Below are positions 35,252-44,146 of a stretch of DNA of 54,216 bases, piece after piece. Location: assembly GCA_001825665.1 (NCBI GenBank), contig MHXZ01000010.1, positions 1-54,216 on the forward strand, in the 5' to 3' direction. This stretch comes from Planctomycetes bacterium GWF2_41_51. GTDB taxonomy: Bacteria > Planctomycetota > Phycisphaerae > Sedimentisphaerales > UBA12454. The notes beneath the pieces were generated by a model that ran no database searches, was not told the origin of the DNA, and was given only the letters and a program-made list of their open reading frames with translations. Position numbers and translations under genes: made by a program. The stretch's first letter is position 1. Every line of letters starts with the position of its first letter.

Positions 35252-36103
35252 ATGACAACCGATGCAAAAATAGGATTGCTTTTGGCGTTGGTATTTATTG
35301 TAGCTATCACATTTGTAATTAATGGTTTGCCGGATTTCCTGAATAAAAAAGACAAAGCCGACGTAACCAGTAATTATATCAGTCAATACAACAGGCCGGA
35401 TGAACCCGGTATTGTGGACAGGTCAAGCAGGGAGGCTGCGGCATTACTCAATAAAAAAATGGTTTCACCACCTGCGGCGGCGGCTGTAGAAACAAATAAT
35501 ATTCAAACCACATCATATCAAACAATTCTCCCGGCAGCAAGCGAAGTTGTAAAAAGCTCTTTACCGGAAAGCACAGCGTCTGCTGCGACAACTGTAATCG
35601 AGACATTGCCGGTGCAAACCTCACCTGTACCAGCATCAGCGATAATTGAAACTGCTGAGCCGGCGAAAACCGGAGAAACTGTTTATGAAGTTACTGATGG
35701 CGACAGCCTTGCGTTTATCGCACAGAAATTTTATGGTCAACAGGCCGGTAATAAATATGCCAACATTCAGAAAATTTACGAAGCGAATAAGAAAACAATG
35801 AAATCGATTAACGAACTTCATGTTGGTCAAAAACTTGTGATTCCGGCATTGAGTGATAAAGAGCAATCTCTTATAAAAACCGGTTTGTTTGAAAAAGTTG
35901 AAACTCCATCAACGAAGCCGACGGCAGCGGCAGAATCCAAAAAGTTCAAGGAATATGTAGTAAAAGAGCAGGATACGCTTTGGAAAATAGCGGCGAAGTA
36001 TCTCGGCGACGGGGGCAGATTTATGGAAATAGCGGAATTGAATAAAACTATAAATCCGGACAATCTTATTACCGGAACAAAAATAAAACTTCCGGCCAAA
36101 TAG
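35252..36103 (+). CDS. Membrane-anchored protein with two LysM domains
   Basis: Start chosen at 35252, where AAGGAG lies 8 bases upstream; 35222 adds ten residues without a site. The product has 283 residues: a single membrane helix (IGLLLALVFIVAITFVIN, 7-24), a Pro/Ala/Thr/Ser-rich linker, a first LysM (VYEVTDGDSLAFIAQKFYG to LHVGQKLVIP) and a second (EYVVKEQDTLWKIAAKYLG to ITGTKIKLP). LysM domains bind N-acetylglucosamine in peptidoglycan. Placement between rsmH and the FtsL-like gene suggests a septum- or wall-anchoring role on the periplasmic side. No catalytic domain is seen. Confidence 0.85.
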   Translation: MTTDAKIGLLLALVFIVAITFVINGLPDFLNKKDKADVTSNYISQYNRPDEPGIVDRSSREAAALLNKKMVSPPAAAAVETNNIQTTSYQTILPAASEVVKSSLPESTASAATTVIETLPVQTSPVPASAIIETAEPAKTGETVYEVTDGDSLAFIAQKFYGQQAGNKYANIQKIYEANKKTMKSINELHVGQKLVIPALSDKEQSLIKTGLFEKVETPSTKPTAAAESKKFKEYVVKEQDTLWKIAAKYLGDGGRFMEIAELNKTINPDNLITGTKIKLPAK

Positions 36104-36109
36104 TTGTAA

Positions 36110-36334
36110 ATGACATTATACCGTTACATATTCGTAGTTCTTGCAGTATTTTTTGTTTCGCTTTCGGCTGTATATCTTCGACGAACAGAAAATTGTGAAT
36201 TTTATAATTTAAGAACCAGCCAGATGAAGACCACAAGGTTAAAACAGCAGCTTTGGCAAAAGCAGCTTCAGCTTGAAAAATATGTAAGTCCATCATCGGT
36301 TTCAAAAATTATCAAAGATAAAGATGAAAAATAA
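36110..36334 (+). CDS. FtsL-like small bitopic membrane protein
   Basis: A 74-residue protein with a short cytoplasmic end, one membrane helix (YIFVVLAVFFVSLSAVYL, about 6-23) and a charged helical segment able to form a coiled coil (RLKQQLWQKQLQLEKYV). This size, topology and position directly before ftsI match FtsL, whose sequence is poorly conserved. It begins 6 bp after the LysM gene. The assignment rests on architecture and context. Confidence 0.65.
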   Translation: MTLYRYIFVVLAVFFVSLSAVYLRRTENCEFYNLRTSQMKTTRLKQQLWQKQLQLEKYVSPSSVSKIIKDKDEK

Positions 36335-36364
36335 GATTAACGGCTTGGCGCCTTTTTATGCGGT

Positions 36365-38053
36365 ATGCGGAACAAATTAGCTATATTTTTGCTTTTGCTT
36401 ATATGCCTTGGGTTCATCGGAACAGGTGTTCGCTGTTTTTATCTTCAGCTTTATAAAAAAGATTATTACCAGCAGATTTCATTAAAAGCTCAGCATTCCA
36501 ACTTTATTCAGCAGCCGAAAAGGGGAACGATTCTCGATTGCAGCGGAAGGATTCTTGCGGCAAGTTATGTTGCCGATACAATTTTTGCGGAACCTCGTTC
36601 GATAGGGGATATCCGGAAGATTGCAAAATCTCTTGCGGAGGCAACAGACTTAAGCGAAACTGAAATCAGTAAAGCAATTCTTACCTCCCGCAATGCCGGT
36701 TATGCTCCGATACTTACCGACACAAGATTAACCGAATCGCAGCGCAAAGAAGTGCTTTCATTAGACGGCATCGGGTTAGAGAGCAAATGGAAAAGATACT
36801 ATCCACTTGGGTCTGTGGCTGCTCACGTTGTAGGATTTACGGGTACGGATGGGCACGGGCTGGCAGGTCTCGAACTCGGATATGATAAAATCCTAAAAGG
36901 CAAATTGGGGGGCGGTTCATTTTATGCTGATGCCGCAAGAAGGCCGGTCAAACTTAACAGCTTCGAAGGTTTTGCACAGGACGGCTGCGATGTGGTGCTG
37001 ACGATTGATGCGGCAATACAGGAAATAACACGTTCCGCTCTTAAAAAGCAGGTGGATGAATTTCAGGCTCAATCGGGTGTTGCTCTTGTTATAGATCCAT
37101 GCACTGGTGCGGTTCTTTCTTTGGTTTCACTGCCGGATTTCGACCCTGTAACTTTGAAAGGTGCGGATAAAGAAAGTCTCGGCAATCATATACTTTGCGA
37201 CCCTTTCGAGCCGGGCAGTATTATCAAACCTGTAATTGCCGCCTGGGCGATTGAAGCCGGCGCGATTAGACCCAATGATATTATATTTTGTGAAAATGGA
37301 AGTTACCGCGGCAAAGGTTTCGGCACAATCGGTGAATATCGCCAAGGATACGCCAATCTAACAATCAGCGGTATTCTCGTTCATTCAAGCAATATCGGTA
37401 TGGCTAAAATCGGGCAGAAGATGGGTGCGGAAAAGCTTTACGAGGGATTGAAACTTTTCGGCTTCGGGAGAAAAACAGGTATCGACCTGCCGGGCGAAGA
37501 CTCCGGCCTTGTATGGCCTTTAAAATTCTGGACCGGGTACAGTGTTGCGCGTGTTCCGTTCGGACATGAAATTTCAACTACATCTCTTCAAATGGTTAAT
37601 GCGTTTTGCGTGCTGGCTAATCACGGGAGACCTTCAAAACTGCATCTTGTCAAAGCTGTCGTTAACGGTAAAGGCAATAAAATAAAATTACAGGAGCCGC
37701 CGCAAACAGCGAATTTTATAATCAGCGAAAAAACAGCAAGATGGGTCGTTGAAAAAGCAATGGTAGCAGTTGTTGAGGAAGGAACAGGCAAAAAAGCCGC
37801 TGTAGATGGGCGGGTAGTTTGGGGCAAGACTGGAACAGCGAACATTGCGGACAAAAGCAGGGGTGGTTACGATGAGGAAAATTATGTTGCATCATTTATT
37901 GGCGGCTGTCCCGCTGAGGAACCTAAGATAGTTGTGCTTGTCTCGATTCGTAAGCCGAACAGAAAACTTGGCAAAGGTTATACCGGAGGCTCTGTTGCAG
38001 CACCGGCGGCGAAGGAAATCATCGAACAAACAATGAATTATCTAAAACTATAG
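36365..38053 (+). CDS. ftsI: Class B penicillin-binding protein, septal transpeptidase FtsI (PBP3)
   Basis: A 562-residue transpeptidase that cross-links septal peptidoglycan. A membrane helix is at about 5-22. The pedestal region includes KRGTILDCSGRILAAS. The catalytic motifs are SIIK (in FEPGSIIKPVIAAW), SSN (in VHSSNIGMAK) and KTGT (in WGKTGTANIAD). There is no PASTA domain. It ends the plus-strand wall operon; murE, murF, mraY, ftsW and murG do not follow, and the next gene is convergent. Confidence 0.93.
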   Translation: MRNKLAIFLLLLICLGFIGTGVRCFYLQLYKKDYYQQISLKAQHSNFIQQPKRGTILDCSGRILAASYVADTIFAEPRSIGDIRKIAKSLAEATDLSETEISKAILTSRNAGYAPILTDTRLTESQRKEVLSLDGIGLESKWKRYYPLGSVAAHVVGFTGTDGHGLAGLELGYDKILKGKLGGGSFYADAARRPVKLNSFEGFAQDGCDVVLTIDAAIQEITRSALKKQVDEFQAQSGVALVIDPCTGAVLSLVSLPDFDPVTLKGADKESLGNHILCDPFEPGSIIKPVIAAWAIEAGAIRPNDIIFCENGSYRGKGFGTIGEYRQGYANLTISGILVHSSNIGMAKIGQKMGAEKLYEGLKLFGFGRKTGIDLPGEDSGLVWPLKFWTGYSVARVPFGHEISTTSLQMVNAFCVLANHGRPSKLHLVKAVVNGKGNKIKLQEPPQTANFIISEKTARWVVEKAMVAVVEEGTGKKAAVDGRVVWGKTGTANIADKSRGGYDEENYVASFIGGCPAEEPKIVVLVSIRKPNRKLGKGYTGGSVAAPAAKEIIEQTMNYLKL

Positions 38054-38079
38054 AACATCGAACATCCAACATCGAACTC
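38053..38079. repeat. Dispersed GAACATC / CCAACATCGA repeat
   Basis: Tandem words GAACATC, GAACATCC, AACATCGAACTC follow the ftsI stop. A diverged copy lies at 54096-54129, after the last gene of the window. Both fill gaps after genes, so they may be mobile spacer repeats. Confidence 0.5.
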
Positions 38080-38091
38080 TTAATAAACTTT

Positions 38092-40065
38092 CTATTTCAG
38101 ATATCCGTGTTCGATGCATAGAGTAATAATGTCTCTTGCGATAGGGCCTGCGTCGCTTCCGCCGTGCTGGCCGCCTTCGACGAGAACTGAAAACGCGATT
38201 GTATTTTGAGAACGGTCTTTTGCAAATCCTGCGAACCATGCGTGATATGGTCTTTCGGTCGAGCCGGTTTTGCCGTAAACTTTTATTCCCTGCGATTCAA
38301 AAGCTGCTCCGACAAATTGCGATGCTGCCGTTCCGCCGGACTCATTTACTACAGCGTACATACCATCGTATATAACAGCTAAATGCTCCTTTCTAAGATT
38401 AAGGCTGTGGCCGGGGTCGATGGGGTCTGTCGCAATGATTCTTGATTTTTGGAAATATCCTCCGCGAGCAAGAGCGGCATAAGCATTTGCAACCTGCAAG
38501 GGGGTGGAGCGGAAACTGCCCTGACCGATTCCGAATAATTTTCTTTCAATTCCTCTAATAGGCGGCAGATAATCAGCTTCACGTTTGCCGCTGGAGATAA
38601 CGCCGGGAGACTGAACAAAATTTCTATTTGAAAGTGTTGTTTGAAGCGCGTTTGTTCCGAAACCAAAATTTTCGAGCCATTCCTGTATTACCCTCGGTTC
38701 CATTCTGTCGGCGATATGTGAAAAATAAACATTGCAGCTTCCTCGTATAGCGTTTCTTGCATTATTGCCTCCTTCATAAGCCCATTGCTCATCGTGTCCG
38801 TAACTGTACTGCCTGTAAATCCAGCATCTCGGCCATCCCTGGGGCGGCAGTGAAGACGGACAGGAGATTACTTCGTTGATTTGAACTTTCTTTTCCGCCA
38901 AAGCCATTGCGAGAATTATAGGTTTTGCTGAAGAGCCTGGAGGATATATTTCAGCTAAATTGCGGTTCAGCAGCGGTTTGTTTTTGTCGGATATTAATTT
39001 CGAATATTTGCTTCTTACTTCGTTAAGGTCAAAATCTGGAACCGACGCCATTGATAAAATGTCGGTTGAATTTACATCAATAATCACAATCCCGACAGCG
39101 CTTCCGAATGTGGGATTAAGATTGGGATTATTCAAAAGATTTTCAATCTTCTGCTGCAATTCTATATCAATAGTTAATTTTACATCGCTGCCGAGTTCTC
39201 TTTGGGTTTCATTTACTATCTGGCCGTCGATATTATAAACTATCTCTCCGTCTCTGCCTCTAAGCAGCGGTTCACAGACATATTCAACTCCGCTGAAACC
39301 TGTCATATCTCCGAGTGAATAATTCGGTTCATTATCGTCAGGATTCCAGGGTTTGACCCATCCTATAAGCTGGCAGGCAGTATTTTTGTAGGGATATACG
39401 CGATTATCTGCGGGCTGAATCTGTACGCCATTGATATTGATAAATTTTAACTGAGCGGCTACAACCTCGTCATCGCTTTCCAGTTTCAGCAGCGACTGCG
39501 GCTGGTGCATTTCAGCAATATCGACTTCAGAGGCCATGCGGATTCTTTCATTGGCATCTCGGACCTCTTGCTCGAAATTCTTATTTGGATATTTTCTTTT
39601 CCAGGCAAGATAAAGCCGAAGTTTCCAGATAGGGTCATTAATTTCGCTGTTTATCTGTTCGATTATCTCCTGAGATTTGCATTTTTTAAATTCGGCGCAT
39701 TTAATTACCGCTTCATTTAAACTGTTGAAATCTTCCTGGTATTTTTCTTTTATTTTTAATCTTGCCGATGGGTCGCTGTTTCTCATCGATTGCGCAATCC
39801 AGAACCGTTCATCGGCAAGTCTGGCCAGTTTATAATCTATACAAAGAGTAAAGCACGCTTCGTTGTCAGCAAGTACTTTTTCATTTCTGTCGAGGATTCT
39901 TCCTCGAAGCGAGGCAAGCTGCGTGCTTTTGCCGGTCTTGATTTTTTCAAGCTGTTTTTGCCATATAGAATGAGGGGCAATCTGCATATTTGCCAGCCGA
40001 ATTGTGAAAACGGCGGTTATGCCTATACAAAAAAACGCGAATATTTTTAATCTTTTGTCTGACAT
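38092..40065 (-). CDS. mrdA: Penicillin-binding protein 2 (elongation transpeptidase)
   Basis: A 657-residue class B PBP for lateral wall growth. A membrane helix is near 7-25. The pedestal domain opens with LRGRILDRNEKVLADNEA. The active site has SAKP (in YPPGSSAKPIIL), SCN (in IRGSCNVYFSH) and KTGS (in KTGSTERPYHAWFAGF). It has an insertion of about 120 residues (near 80-200) compared with typical PBP2. It is the last gene of the minus-strand mreB-mreC-mreD-mrdA operon. RodA is not encoded in the window. Confidence 0.93.
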   Translation of the reverse strand: MSDKRLKIFAFFCIGITAVFTIRLANMQIAPHSIWQKQLEKIKTGKSTQLASLRGRILDRNEKVLADNEACFTLCIDYKLARLADERFWIAQSMRNSDPSARLKIKEKYQEDFNSLNEAVIKCAEFKKCKSQEIIEQINSEINDPIWKLRLYLAWKRKYPNKNFEQEVRDANERIRMASEVDIAEMHQPQSLLKLESDDEVVAAQLKFININGVQIQPADNRVYPYKNTACQLIGWVKPWNPDDNEPNYSLGDMTGFSGVEYVCEPLLRGRDGEIVYNIDGQIVNETQRELGSDVKLTIDIELQQKIENLLNNPNLNPTFGSAVGIVIIDVNSTDILSMASVPDFDLNEVRSKYSKLISDKNKPLLNRNLAEIYPPGSSAKPIILAMALAEKKVQINEVISCPSSLPPQGWPRCWIYRQYSYGHDEQWAYEGGNNARNAIRGSCNVYFSHIADRMEPRVIQEWLENFGFGTNALQTTLSNRNFVQSPGVISSGKREADYLPPIRGIERKLFGIGQGSFRSTPLQVANAYAALARGGYFQKSRIIATDPIDPGHSLNLRKEHLAVIYDGMYAVVNESGGTAASQFVGAAFESQGIKVYGKTGSTERPYHAWFAGFAKDRSQNTIAFSVLVEGGQHGGSDAGPIARDIITLCIEHGYLK

Positions 40066-40308
40066 AATAAAATCGTAATTCGTTAAACGGTTGCGCAGCT
40101 CGTTTCGAAAAACGTAAAACGATATACGACAACGAATTCATCCCTTCGCGATGAATACTGCCGCCATCCGTCTTCGTTAGCACTACGACGCGACAGGCAG
40201 GTGTGGGGGCTAAACTGCCCGCTCCATTCCTACTTCGCTAAAGCTACGAAGGACAAGTACTGTCGCGGCTCTGCCCCCCAGGAAATCTGGGGTTAACATA
40301 CCGGTCGC
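40066..40308. repeat. Dispersed repeats between mreD and mrdA
   Basis: This 243-bp gap is built from short repeats found elsewhere. ACGGTTGCGCAGCTCGTTTC (from about 40086) resembles 33974-34000 after mraZ. CATTCCTACTTCGCTAA and TACGAAGGAC with CTGTCGCGGCTCTG (40226-40276) recur at 45152-45199. No gene is seen. Confidence 0.55.
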
Positions 40309-40836
40309 TTACGCTCGCGGCTCTGATAGACTGTTGCCGAAACGATAAACACCGACGCCGAGCCACTTTCCTAAAGTTTCGACAGGAATTTTCAGCAGGA
40401 ACCATAATATTGCAGAATACATACTTACTGCTGCTGCATTTGCGAAAGTTGGCGCACCGGAACCTGAAGTTTTAAATTTCATTATTATAATTGCCAGAAG
40501 ATATATCGAAATTCCGGTAAGGAAAATCGCAAATGCCTGCTGACCGGTCTTTTTTAGAAGAATGAATTTTCTGACTTGCGTCAGTGCTGTTCCGATTACT
40601 CCGAAGCTGATGAAGTACGGGCCAATTAAATTGCCTGTGATATCGGCTGCCAACCCAATTGAAAAACAGCATATTATCGCATCGTAACTGTTGCAGTTTA
40701 TTGCGAAATAGACCAGAAGCATCAGAAGCAGACTTGGTTTAATATGCTGCTCTGTGATAGATATCACATCCATCAAGGCGCCGGCTCCGATTACTGTTGC
40801 CGCAAGTATAACAAGTGAGAATCTAAACCATTTCAT
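40309..40836 (-). CDS. mreD: Rod-shape protein MreD
   Basis: A 175-residue integral membrane protein with about five hydrophobic helices and no soluble domain, in the fixed position after mreC and before mrdA. MreD sequences diverge strongly; the internal GLAADITGNLIGPYFISF resembles the family's conserved D-x-x-x-x-x-G-P region. It links MreB/MreC to the elongation synthases in the inner membrane. Confidence 0.85.
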   Translation of the reverse strand: MKWFRFSLVILAATVIGAGALMDVISITEQHIKPSLLLMLLVYFAINCNSYDAIICCFSIGLAADITGNLIGPYFISFGVIGTALTQVRKFILLKKTGQQAFAIFLTGISIYLLAIIIMKFKTSGSGAPTFANAAAVSMYSAILWFLLKIPVETLGKWLGVGVYRFGNSLSEPRA

Positions 40837-40852
40837 TGTAGTTTGCCACAGA

Positions 40853-40945
40853 GGATAATTTTATATTAGCCACAGAGATCACAGTGGACACAGAGATTTT
40901 TTTTATAGCCACAGAGAGCACAGAGGACACAGAGGTTGTCTCTGT
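40853..40945. repeat. Cluster of CCACAGAG/CACAGAG repeats
   Basis: Several copies of GCCACAGAG..CACAG(A/T)GGACACAGAG lie between mreC and mreD (from about 40853, 40870 and 40910). Related copies are at 30483 (disrupted) and around 52653-52703 between the clpP genes. They are intergenic and probably a genome-wide repeat family. Confidence 0.6.
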
Positions 40946-40998
40946 GCGGCGAATGCCGCTTGGAACTTCTCGCGATGACATTTTTAGAAGTTGGCTTA

Positions 40999-41802
40999 TC
41001 ATTTAAACTCCGGCGATTTAATAACAACAACTGCAACATCAGTTATATTTTCAAAATCATATACAGGCTTAACTTCTATGTCCCATACAACTGCACTTTT
41101 TGCTCCGGGCGTGCATTTTGAAATTCGTCCAATGATTCGCATCGATGAAAGCAGGCCGGCTTTCTCAGCGGCATACACATTGTTTCCTGCTTTTATTTTA
41201 TATTTTTGCGGGATATTAAGAATTCTTGCACCGCTTTTGTCGTCTCCCTGTATTGTGCCGTTAAAGTAAGAATTTATTTCAGGCGATGAAATTTTGATCG
41301 GCAGTTTACAGGCCGAACTGCTGATGAGCCGCACGCTTGAAATATCATCTGAAACCTGTTCAATCAATCCTATTACCGCGTTATCGCCGAGCACATATTG
41401 TCCTGTTTGAAGCCCATCGGCAGACCCACGATTGATAATAAATTGATGTTCTTTTCTGTTTACCACTTTAGCTATGATAAGGCCTGTTGAAGGGTCTGGT
41501 TCGGTGAGTCTTATTTTACTTAGCTTTTCGAACTGTTTTTTTTGTTCTGCCAATTGCGCTTCGAGATTTGTGTAAGCGGTGTAAAGTCTGAGATATTCCT
41601 GCCTTGATACATAACTTCCCGGCGAGTTTTGCCGGGGCTTTTGTGCGGATGAACCCATATTGAGAAAATAATCGAAAATATCTATAAAAGCGAAATTTAC
41701 TTTGGATGTAACATTTTGAGGAAGCAGGAGAAATATACAGCCTGTGAGGAAAAGACCAATGAAAAGAGTCAGTTTCGAAGGTTTGAATTTCGTCCTTGCC
41801 AT
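40999..41802 (-). CDS. mreC: Rod-shape protein MreC
   Basis: A 267-residue bitopic protein: one N-terminal membrane helix (LTLFIGLFLTGCIFLLLP), a coiled coil (YTNLEAQLAEQKKQFEKLSK) and two periplasmic beta domains (IINRGSADGLQTGQYVLGD, VIGLIEQVSDDISSVRLIS). MreC connects the MreB cytoskeleton to PBP2. It follows mreB by 32 bp. Confidence 0.92.
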   Translation of the reverse strand: MARTKFKPSKLTLFIGLFLTGCIFLLLPQNVTSKVNFAFIDIFDYFLNMGSSAQKPRQNSPGSYVSRQEYLRLYTAYTNLEAQLAEQKKQFEKLSKIRLTEPDPSTGLIIAKVVNRKEHQFIINRGSADGLQTGQYVLGDNAVIGLIEQVSDDISSVRLISSSACKLPIKISSPEINSYFNGTIQGDDKSGARILNIPQKYKIKAGNNVYAAEKAGLLSSMRIIGRISKCTPGAKSAVVWDIEVKPVYDFENITDVAVVVIKSPEFK

Positions 41803-41834
41803 GGGTTACTTCTCGTACCGGATGGTTCGAGCTG

Positions 41835-42890
41835 CTATTCCCATCCGCCGCTGTGGTCTATGGTATCTTTCCAGATTTCCAGGTTTTCCAGATAAACGCT
41901 GGTTCCTCTGGCGACACAGGTCAGGGGTTCATCTGCTCGAATAACTTTTAATCCTGTTGCGTTTGCGAGAACTTTATCCATACCTCGAAGCAGCGAGCCG
42001 CCTCCGCAAAGATGAAGTCCGTTCTCGATTAAGTCTGCGGCAAGTTCAGGTTCTGCTTTTTCAAGAGTTTTCGTAACCGCTTCGATAATGCCCGCGATAG
42101 GTTCTTTAAGTGCTTCCCGAATTTCTTCGCTTGTAATAACGATTTTTCTCGGCAGACCTGAAATAGTATCTCTGCCGGCGATTTCCATAGTCAATTCTTC
42201 ATCGAGCGGAGCCGCTGAGCCGAGCTGCATTTTTACCTGCTCTGCGCGTGGTTCGCCAATGAGAAGATTATAGGTGCGTTTAAGATGATGAATGACAGCC
42301 TCATCCATATCATCGCCGCCGATTCTAACGGATTCGCAGGTGCTGATATCAGCAAGACTCATAATCGCTACTTCCGTGGTTCCGCCGCCGATATCTACTA
42401 TCATAGAAGCTGTTGGTTCGGTAATGGGTAATCCCGCACCGATTCCCGCAGCCATTGGTTCTTTAACGATGAATACTTTTCTTGCTCCCGCTCTTTCGGC
42501 GCTGTCGATAACCGCTCGTCTTTCGACTGCTGTAATTCCGCTTGGTACTGCGATAACTACTCTTGGTTTGATTAATCTGCTGTTTCTTCCGTGCACTTTG
42601 CGGATAAAATAGCTAAGCATCGCTTCGGTGATTTCGAAATCGCTGATGACGCCGTCTTTCATTGGCCTGATTGCGGAGATGCTTCCCGGGGTTTTGCCGA
42701 GCATTTCACGTGCGACAAGTCCTACTGCTTCGCCGTTATTTAGAACGATATTGGTGCCTTTACGGACCGCAACTACGCTTGGCTCATTGAGAACGATACC
42801 TTCATTCCGCACGCACACAAGGGTATTACAGGTACCGAGGTCGATTCCCATATCCATACTAAACCAGCCCAGAATTGGGTCCAGAAACAC
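41835..42890 (-). CDS. mreB: Rod-shape-determining actin homologue MreB
   Basis: A 351-residue bacterial actin. DMGIDLGTCNTLVCVR is phosphate loop 1, IVLNEPSVVAVR follows, MIVDIGGGTTEVAIMSL is phosphate loop 2 and LCGGGSLLRGMDKVL is the adenosine motif. The start is GTG (42890), with AAGGGA six bases upstream. It is the first gene of the minus-strand shape operon. MreB occurs in only part of the Planctomycetota, which helps place the organism. Confidence 0.96.
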   Translation of the reverse strand: MFLDPILGWFSMDMGIDLGTCNTLVCVRNEGIVLNEPSVVAVRKGTNIVLNNGEAVGLVAREMLGKTPGSISAIRPMKDGVISDFEITEAMLSYFIRKVHGRNSRLIKPRVVIAVPSGITAVERRAVIDSAERAGARKVFIVKEPMAAGIGAGLPITEPTASMIVDIGGGTTEVAIMSLADISTCESVRIGGDDMDEAVIHHLKRTYNLLIGEPRAEQVKMQLGSAAPLDEELTMEIAGRDTISGLPRKIVITSEEIREALKEPIAGIIEAVTKTLEKAEPELAADLIENGLHLCGGGSLLRGMDKVLANATGLKVIRADEPLTCVARGTSVYLENLEIWKDTIDHSGGWE

Positions 42891-42950
42891 GTCAAATCCC
42901 TTTCAATCTTACAGCGACCTCAGTATAACCAGTCTCACTTCCATAATCAA

Positions 42951-43115
42951 CTAATGAAATACTTCAACAATTTTGAATAGTGTTCCGTAGTCAAAGAAGT
43001 TTTTATATGTAACATAAGCGGCAGCGGCAGCTACAACTCCGCACGCCAATGCAAGCAGCGCTGTATAAAGGTTGCTTGCTGGTTTTATATTTCCGCCTGT
43101 TTGTACTGCACTCAT
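42951..43115 (-). CDS. 54-residue single-helix membrane protein upstream of mreB
   Basis: An ATG at 43115, with AGGAAT six bases upstream, opens a 54-codon frame ending in TAG at 42951-42953. The peptide starts MSAVQTGGNIKPASN, has one membrane helix (LYTALLALACGVVAAAAAYV) and a short tail YKNFFDYGTLFKIVEVFH. It lies between the coiled-coil protein and mreB on the same strand, 36 bp from the former and 60 bp from mreB. I do not recognise a family. Good start signal, clean transmembrane pattern and operon position make it likely real. Confidence 0.65.
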   Translation of the reverse strand: MSAVQTGGNIKPASNLYTALLALACGVVAAAAAYVTYKNFFDYGTLFKIVEVFH

Positions 43116-43151
43116 TGTATATTCCTGATTATTTCTAATTTTGTATTTAAA

Positions 43152-44009
43152 TTACCACGTTGTCGAAACTATATCTCCGACTCTGGGCTGCTGCTGTACT
43201 AATTGCAGCGTACCAGCGGCAACTTCGGCGTCAACTTCTGTTATTCTGATATCGCAGATAAAATTATCGTTTTGTGTAACGTGGAATACCATTCCTTTTT
43301 CAACGCCATCGGCTGCGCCAATTGAAAGAGTCGCCAGGTTTCCTTCGATTGCTGTAATTTTACCCTGAAGGGGGGCGTTTGAACTCGAATCATACGCAGT
43401 TGGTGCAGGTGATGCAGGTCCCGATACTGTTGATGTTATAGGCTCAAAAGCTGAAACTTTGCCTGAGATTTGCTGTTCGAGTTTTGCCTTTTCTTCAAGC
43501 AGTCTTTTCTTCTCAGCCGTTGTTGCGTCAAGCTGTGCCATTTTTTCTTCAAGGCTTGCGGTTATTTCGTTGAGGTTTTTGCCAAGCTTAATGCTTTCGG
43601 CACGTGCCTGTTCAAGTTCACTCCTGGTCTGAACCAGATTGTTTTGCATTCCTTCGACAGTTTCTTTGAATCCGAGCGCGGAAGCTGCAAGAGTCTTTAC
43701 CTTTTCATCGAGGTCGCTCTTATCTCGCGTGATGTTTTTCAATTCCTGTTCCATTTTGCTTTTATCGGCCTTGAGAGATGCGATTTCGTTATCGAGTTTA
43801 TCGGTAAGTTGCGCCAACTCACGTCTTTTCTCTTCGATTTGCTGTTCGTAAGTGTTGCTCTTTTCCTGCAGTGCCATGTGTTCGGACTGCAAAGACTCAT
43901 AAGCTTGTTTGTAATTGGTTGCAGTTGTTACGTAGATTACAACGCTGCTACAAAGATAAACAGATAATAATGACAATAATACTATTAAGATTTTCGTAAG
44001 AGTACTCAT
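43152..44009 (-). CDS. Membrane-anchored coiled-coil protein
   Basis: A 285-residue protein with an N-terminal membrane helix (ILIVLLSLLSVYLCSSVVIY, 7-26), a long coiled coil (about 35-185, rich in Lys/Glu/Leu heptads such as LTDKLDNEIASLKADKSKME) and a C-terminal beta domain (GKITAIEGNLATLSIGAADG to PRVGDIVSTTW) similar in pattern to the beta barrels of MreC-like envelope proteins. A strong GGAG precedes the start. Its position just upstream of mreB suggests an envelope scaffold. Exact function unknown. Confidence 0.75.
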   Translation of the reverse strand: MSTLTKILIVLLSLLSVYLCSSVVIYVTTATNYKQAYESLQSEHMALQEKSNTYEQQIEEKRRELAQLTDKLDNEIASLKADKSKMEQELKNITRDKSDLDEKVKTLAASALGFKETVEGMQNNLVQTRSELEQARAESIKLGKNLNEITASLEEKMAQLDATTAEKKRLLEEKAKLEQQISGKVSAFEPITSTVSGPASPAPTAYDSSSNAPLQGKITAIEGNLATLSIGAADGVEKGMVFHVTQNDNFICDIRITEVDAEVAAGTLQLVQQQPRVGDIVSTTW

Positions 44010-44080
44010 CTTACTCCTTTCGCTGTGGTTGTCAGGCTGATTTACAACAATATACTGCTAAATCGACAGCAGCTTTACTT

Positions 44081-44123
44081 AGCTTGACCAGATTTTACGC
44101 ATATTATGCCGTAAGGTCAAGCT
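44081..44123. terminator. Strong hairpin between convergently spaced minus-strand genes
   Basis: AGCTTGACC (44081-44089) pairs perfectly with GGTCAAGCT (44115-44123), with further pairing inside (TTACG / CGTAA). It lies just after the stop of the HEAT-repeat gene in its direction of reading. There is no long U run on that side, so termination is plausible but not certain. Confidence 0.4.
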
Positions 44124-44146
44124 ATTTTTACCCTTATGTTGAGTAT

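Noticed and set aside
38092-40065. A second septal PBP instead of PBP2
   Set aside because: Its place in the operon after mreB, mreC and mreD, and the KTGSTERPYHAWFAGF segment, fit the elongation enzyme; the septal PBP is the convergent gene in the mraZ operon.
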